In this document: positions 60,867 to 64,000 of the stretch, piece after piece | Position numbering within the stretch: position 1 is the stretch's first letter | Layout of the letters: each line of letters starts with the position of its first letter | Source of the DNA: Kondoa malvinella | Lineage: Eukaryota > Basidiomycota > Agaricostilbomycetes > Agaricostilbales > Kondoaceae | Direction of reading: 5' to 3' | NCBI GenBank assembly: GCA_039545315.1 | Contig: BCIM01000002.1 | Location: 1,639,369 to 1,703,368 of the forward strand | Length of the DNA: 64,000 bases | Translations under genes and position numbers: made by a program | The notes under the pieces: model-generated | Seen by the model: the letters and a program-made list of their open reading frames with translations, nothing else | Told to the model about the DNA's origin: nothing | Databases searched by the model: none

Positions 60867-62052
60867 CTAACTCAACAGCTTAGTTAGATCTCCACCAGCA
60901 CCAGCGACAGTCATCATCATCTCCAGAGCCCGAATCTGAGCCAGCATTGCCTTCTGCGGCAGGGACACAACCAGCGATGCCACTTGCTGCTTCGTCAGCT
61001 GATCCATCTCTGCTGTATGCGAGGTGAGGGCCGATAGAAGTAGGTACGCGCGAGCAGAAGATGTCGCCCTATAGGAAACACTTGATAAGCGCAGAAGTGT
61101 AGAGACTGCGAAGACTTACAGTATTGCAGTACGAAAAGACGCAGCCGTTGTCGTTGATGGGGAAAGAGCTCTGTGGAATCGTCAGTGCAGACCAGTCTTT
61201 GTACGGAACTCACTCCTCCACCGCTACGAAGAGCTGGATCCTGTAACAAAGTGTCGGTTGAGTATCGATGGATGAAGTAGCAGGACCTACACCGAAAACA
61301 GCGATTGCCGCCACTTTGCTTTGCACGTCTGAGCTGAGACTGATGCGGTGAACGACCAAGGCGCCCTATCAACAATATTAGCAATGTACAATCGCTTTTG
61401 ACCCGGGACTCGCCTTGCTATATCCACTGAGTGCAAATCGAGTGTTTGGGCAGGAGGAAGCTCTGCGAGACTGTGGAAGGAGTCAATCTCACATCCAAGT
61501 CGTTGATGTTAAAGACATACGATAGTGGAAGCACCGTCAGATGCAGCTCTTCTGACCGAAGTGATGTATTCGGCAGCAGTGTTGTAAGTGACAGCGTTAA
61601 ACTCGGCTCCACTGCTCACACAAGTCAGCGTTTGTGCGAAGGAACCCTTGTAAGACTTACGGGTATTCGGAACTCAATGCACTGTCCAAAGCACGACCGA
61701 CAATACCAGAACCGCTTTCGCCAGTACCAGCCCAAAAGTAGACGGCTAAGTTTGGGCAGCCGCTCTGGCGCTTCTCCCTAGCCATGCGCAAATCGCTGGT
61801 GTCAAGGTTGCGCATAATGGACTCCATGAGCCTTGCTCGGTCTTAGTATAGAGCGAGTTGTGTATGAAGAGAGCTTACTCCATACGAGCCTCAAGAGAGT
61901 CGATCTCGACTTGAGAAACTTGGCTTTCGAGAATATCGATGCTGGCGGCAAACGCCATAGCAGGGGCCAATAAGGCCAGGAGCTAATAGAGAATCAGCAT
62001 TTCGACTCGTACGGTGCATTGAAGGTACGCACAGGTAGTGTAAACTTCATGA
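60867..62052 (-). CDS. Secreted cutinase-family serine esterase
   Basis: Cutinases hydrolyse cutin, suberin or other ester polymers outside the cell. A signal peptide is split by the first intron (MKFTLP joined to LLALLAPAMAFAAS; first coding exon 18 nt). The oxyanion region CPNLAVYFWAGTGESGSGIV follows. The nucleophile motif FALSGYSKG (Ser in GYSxG) is built across an intron that appears to be GC-AG (GCGAGT...GATAG, about 61364-61410), then ALVVHRISLSSDVQSKVAAI, AVFGDPAL, the Asp in CNTGDIFC, and the His in SALTSHTAEMDQL. The triad Ser-Asp-His and paired cysteines fit the family. A longer-than-usual helical tail (SLPQKAMLAQIRALEMMM) ends GGDLTKLLS. Confidence 0.8.
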
Positions 62053-62862
62053 TGGACAGCTATAGGGATCGACTGGAGGGAAAAGCAGCAAGAATCGATA
62101 GCCTTTATACCTTACAGCAGCCACTGGCAAAGCATAGATCTTTAGCCGCAGACTAGCTTGGCAACGGCATTCTTAATTCGCGTAGGAGATTCACATGGGC
62201 AATTAGGAATGCTTCGATAGTGCCGGAAACTGAAATTTTAGCGCATCTTAGGTCACTTGCCAAGATCGCAATGCCATAGTTCGCGGAGCTCTGCCCAGTG
62301 CAAGAGAGCTTTAGATTGGCTTGAAGCGGTCTTTCTGTGCTGCCGGATCTTCTCAGGGCACGATGGGACTTGGCTGCATGGAAAAAAAGAAAGAGAAAAG
62401 AAAGATCGGTACAATAGGCGTAGATCGCCTATAGTGACTGCGATTGAGTACGAACAGCCGAGCAGCTATGCAGCCGAGCAGATCGTCAGAGCGGTATTTT
62501 GTCCATGGACTGATTTTGCGAAGCACGTCCGAACGTGGAAGAGTTGAGGGTTACAGGATTCAGGAAGAGCTTCCGCAAGTGATCTAGAACAAGCTGAAGC
62601 GCCAGGAAAGCGACGCGACCTGGAAGCTGTTTTGACACAAAGTCTCTTCTGCCATGCTTGCACGCTCACGGCCGCTTTGACTGTTCAAGAGAAACTCGGA
62701 CGAGACGATACCAATGCTTGGTAGACAAACTCGGCGACTGCTATTGGCGCAAAAGCTGTCTTGCTTTCTATGACATGGTGAATTGGTGACAACTGCTCTT
62801 CGCAATCGTCTGCCCTTTGCTCTTCCTCTAACAGCCTCTCTCTCTCTGTGTGTGCAAGGCAA
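62053..62862. other. Gap of 0.8 kb between divergent genes
   Basis: Holds divergent promoters of the cutinase-like gene (minus) and the GNAT gene (plus). Near 62820-62850 is a CTCTCTCTCTGTGTGTG tract, a likely initiator or poly-pyrimidine region of the GNAT gene. Other open frames (62257-62547, 62584-62862) look spurious. Confidence 0.4.
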
Positions 62863-63537
62863 TGTCTACGGCTTTTACAACGCGCGTCGCTTCTGTCGAA
62901 GATGCTGAAGCCATCTCCAAACTTGGGTCACACATTTTTCGAACAACTTTTGGGCATTCGTGTACCAAGCAGCAGATGGATGATTATTTACAAGATTCGC
63001 TCTCCCCTTCTGCCATCATCAAAGAGCTCAACGACGAAAAGCGAAGGTGGATGGTAGCGATGACGGCGGATCAAGCTATTGCGGGTTACGCGGAACTCAA
63101 CTGGGGATCTTCAGAGCCTTGCATCACACATCCGAAAGCTATCGAACTGCAGCGGCTATATGTAGCGCTGGACATGCATGGCAAGGTGCGTATGCTTGAC
63201 TGAATGCAAGTCACTCTTCTAATTTCATGTGCAGGGCGTCGCTCAGCTGCTGACGAAAGAAGTAGAGGACTTTTCAATATCGCAAGGGTACGAGCTCATG
63301 TGGCTCGGTGTCTGGGAAGGTAAACAGCTCTGTCAGATCCGCGGCACGAAAATTGATGAGGGCAAGCAGACAATCATAAAGGCCTTCGGTTCTACGAGAA
63401 ATGCGGGTACTCAAAGGTCGGAGAGCATGTGTTTGACATAGGTGGAGTGCGTTGCTCTTTTCTTCACTCATGCTGGATATTGACGTTTTAAGCAGGATCT
63501 GCAAACCGATTGGATATTACAAAAGAGTCTGATATAA
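62863..63537 (+). CDS. GNAT-family N-acetyltransferase
   Basis: Transfers acetyl from acetyl-CoA to an amine acceptor. Begins MSTAFTTRVASVEDAEAISK, the standard GNAT opening, with a helix FRTTFGHSCTKQQMDDYL, strand WMVAMTADQAIAGYAELN, strand IELQRLYVALDMHGK joined to GVAQLLTKEVEDFSISQG (acetyl-CoA-binding Q/RxxGxG/A-like loop, here HGKGVA), then LMWLGVWEG, an exon for KAFGFYEKCGYSKVGEHVF, and DLQTDWILQKSLI. Substrate unknown. Four exons; stop at 63535-63537. It converges with the MCT-like partial gene with 59 bp between stops. Confidence 0.88.
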
Positions 63538-63596
63538 TAGCAAGCGACAGTCACTTCATTTTATACTGTACTTTATTGCATTACATATTATACGTA

Positions 63597-64000
63597 TTAC
63601 TGTCCTCTAGCCCAAGCTTTGCGTTGTTTTGCATGTGCAAAGTACAAAGCCAGCACCAATGCAGAACTAACCAGAAGACCAGAGCACCCTACAAGCAGCT
63701 CAGAATAGTCAGACAGCCTATAGAGTGCACTTACATATCACTCCAGGTAGAAGATAAGGACGAAGTGCTCCTTCACTAATCGCCAGAACACCCAAAGAAG
63801 GAGACGACAAGCAGACCTATATTGGAGTCAGCCACGAGGAGCATCAGCATGTACAGAGAGTACCTACCAGAATACAAGCAAAGCAACCCCATCCTTGAGC
63901 TGAGCCAGGATCTTCACGAACAGTCTCGAAGAGCGCGATCTGCGCAGCTTTAACCTGTGAACTCACCAGAGGAGCGAGCCGCGTACATCCGTTAGTACTT
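63597..64000 (-). CDS. 3' part of a second MCT-like MFS transporter (runs off the right edge)
   Basis: Only the last exons are in the window. Spliced they read AAQIALFETVREDPGSAQGW, GCFACIL, then LSSPSLGVLAISEGALRPYL and a final helix WCSGLLVSSALVLALYFAHA with a basic end. This aligns residue by residue with the end of the transporter at 58445-60421 (AVFEVAHGHPGTAQGWGALA; FREGSSRPYLFSGIIWCSGQ), and the two genes share the last two intron positions and phases. They are tandem paralogues on the same strand. The remaining 5' part is outside the window. Confidence 0.7.

Overview
The window is nuclear DNA from a fungus with a compact, intron-rich genome. Genes are short and closely spaced. Nearly all carry several GT-AG introns of about 40-65 nt, often with CTAAC/CTGAC-like branch sites. 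Fungus-specific proteins are present (translation elongation factor eEF3, the Shr3 amino-acid-permease chaperone, a GtaA-type glutaminase). The intron density and the style of the adenylate kinase, Pab2, Prp28 and F-box proteins suggest Basidiomycota; a yeast-like Pucciniomycotina/Mixia-type lineage is only a guess. No prokaryotic operons, CRISPR arrays, tRNA or rRNA genes were recognised. Exon structures were assembled by eye, so some internal splice sites are approximate.

Layout. 1-13.2 kb: the 3' end of an unknown gene, an F-box protein with a nucleotidyltransferase-like core, adenylate kinase divergent from Pab2, Shr3, proteasome ATPase Rpt5, a tiny AN1 zinc-finger gene, and a hybrid histidine kinase with a probable frameshift. 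13.2-20.6 kb is an accessory-like stretch: an F-box protein, a multi-pass membrane protein, an F-box fragment abutting a decayed amidase, and another weak F-box-like ORF. 20.6-33 kb: inositol-polyphosphate 5-phosphatase, nucleoporin Ndc1, a small CxxC-tail protein, an EEF-type lysine methyltransferase, an unknown protein, a DUF4267 membrane protein and a secreted glutaminase. 33-44 kb: eEF3, a family-1 glycosyltransferase and an MFS drug/polyamine-type transporter, with two gene-poor gaps of 1.1 and 1.5 kb. 43.9-55.7 kb is dense housekeeping: Bap31, Prp28, Ubc9, a GT32 glycosyltransferase, an OsmC protein, Ade4, Cwf18 and Sen34. 55.7-64 kb: two lineage-type unknown genes, then two paralogous MCT-like transporters flanking a cutinase-family esterase and a GNAT acetyltransferase.

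Functionally the window mixes RNA processing (Pab2, Prp28, Cwf18, Sen34), translation (eEF3), protein turnover and modification (Rpt5, Ubc9, F-box proteins), ER/Golgi biology (Shr3, Bap31, GT32), nucleotide metabolism (Adk, Ade4) and secreted or transport functions (glutaminase, cutinase, MFS proteins). Points worth a second look are the F-box/nucleotidyltransferase-like fusion, the 4-nt first exon of ADE4 that splits the catalytic cysteine codon, the run of ultra-short first coding exons, the apparent 5-bp duplication in the histidine kinase, the 5-phosphatase whose catalytic domain is split by long inserts, and the altered C-terminus of Rpt5.
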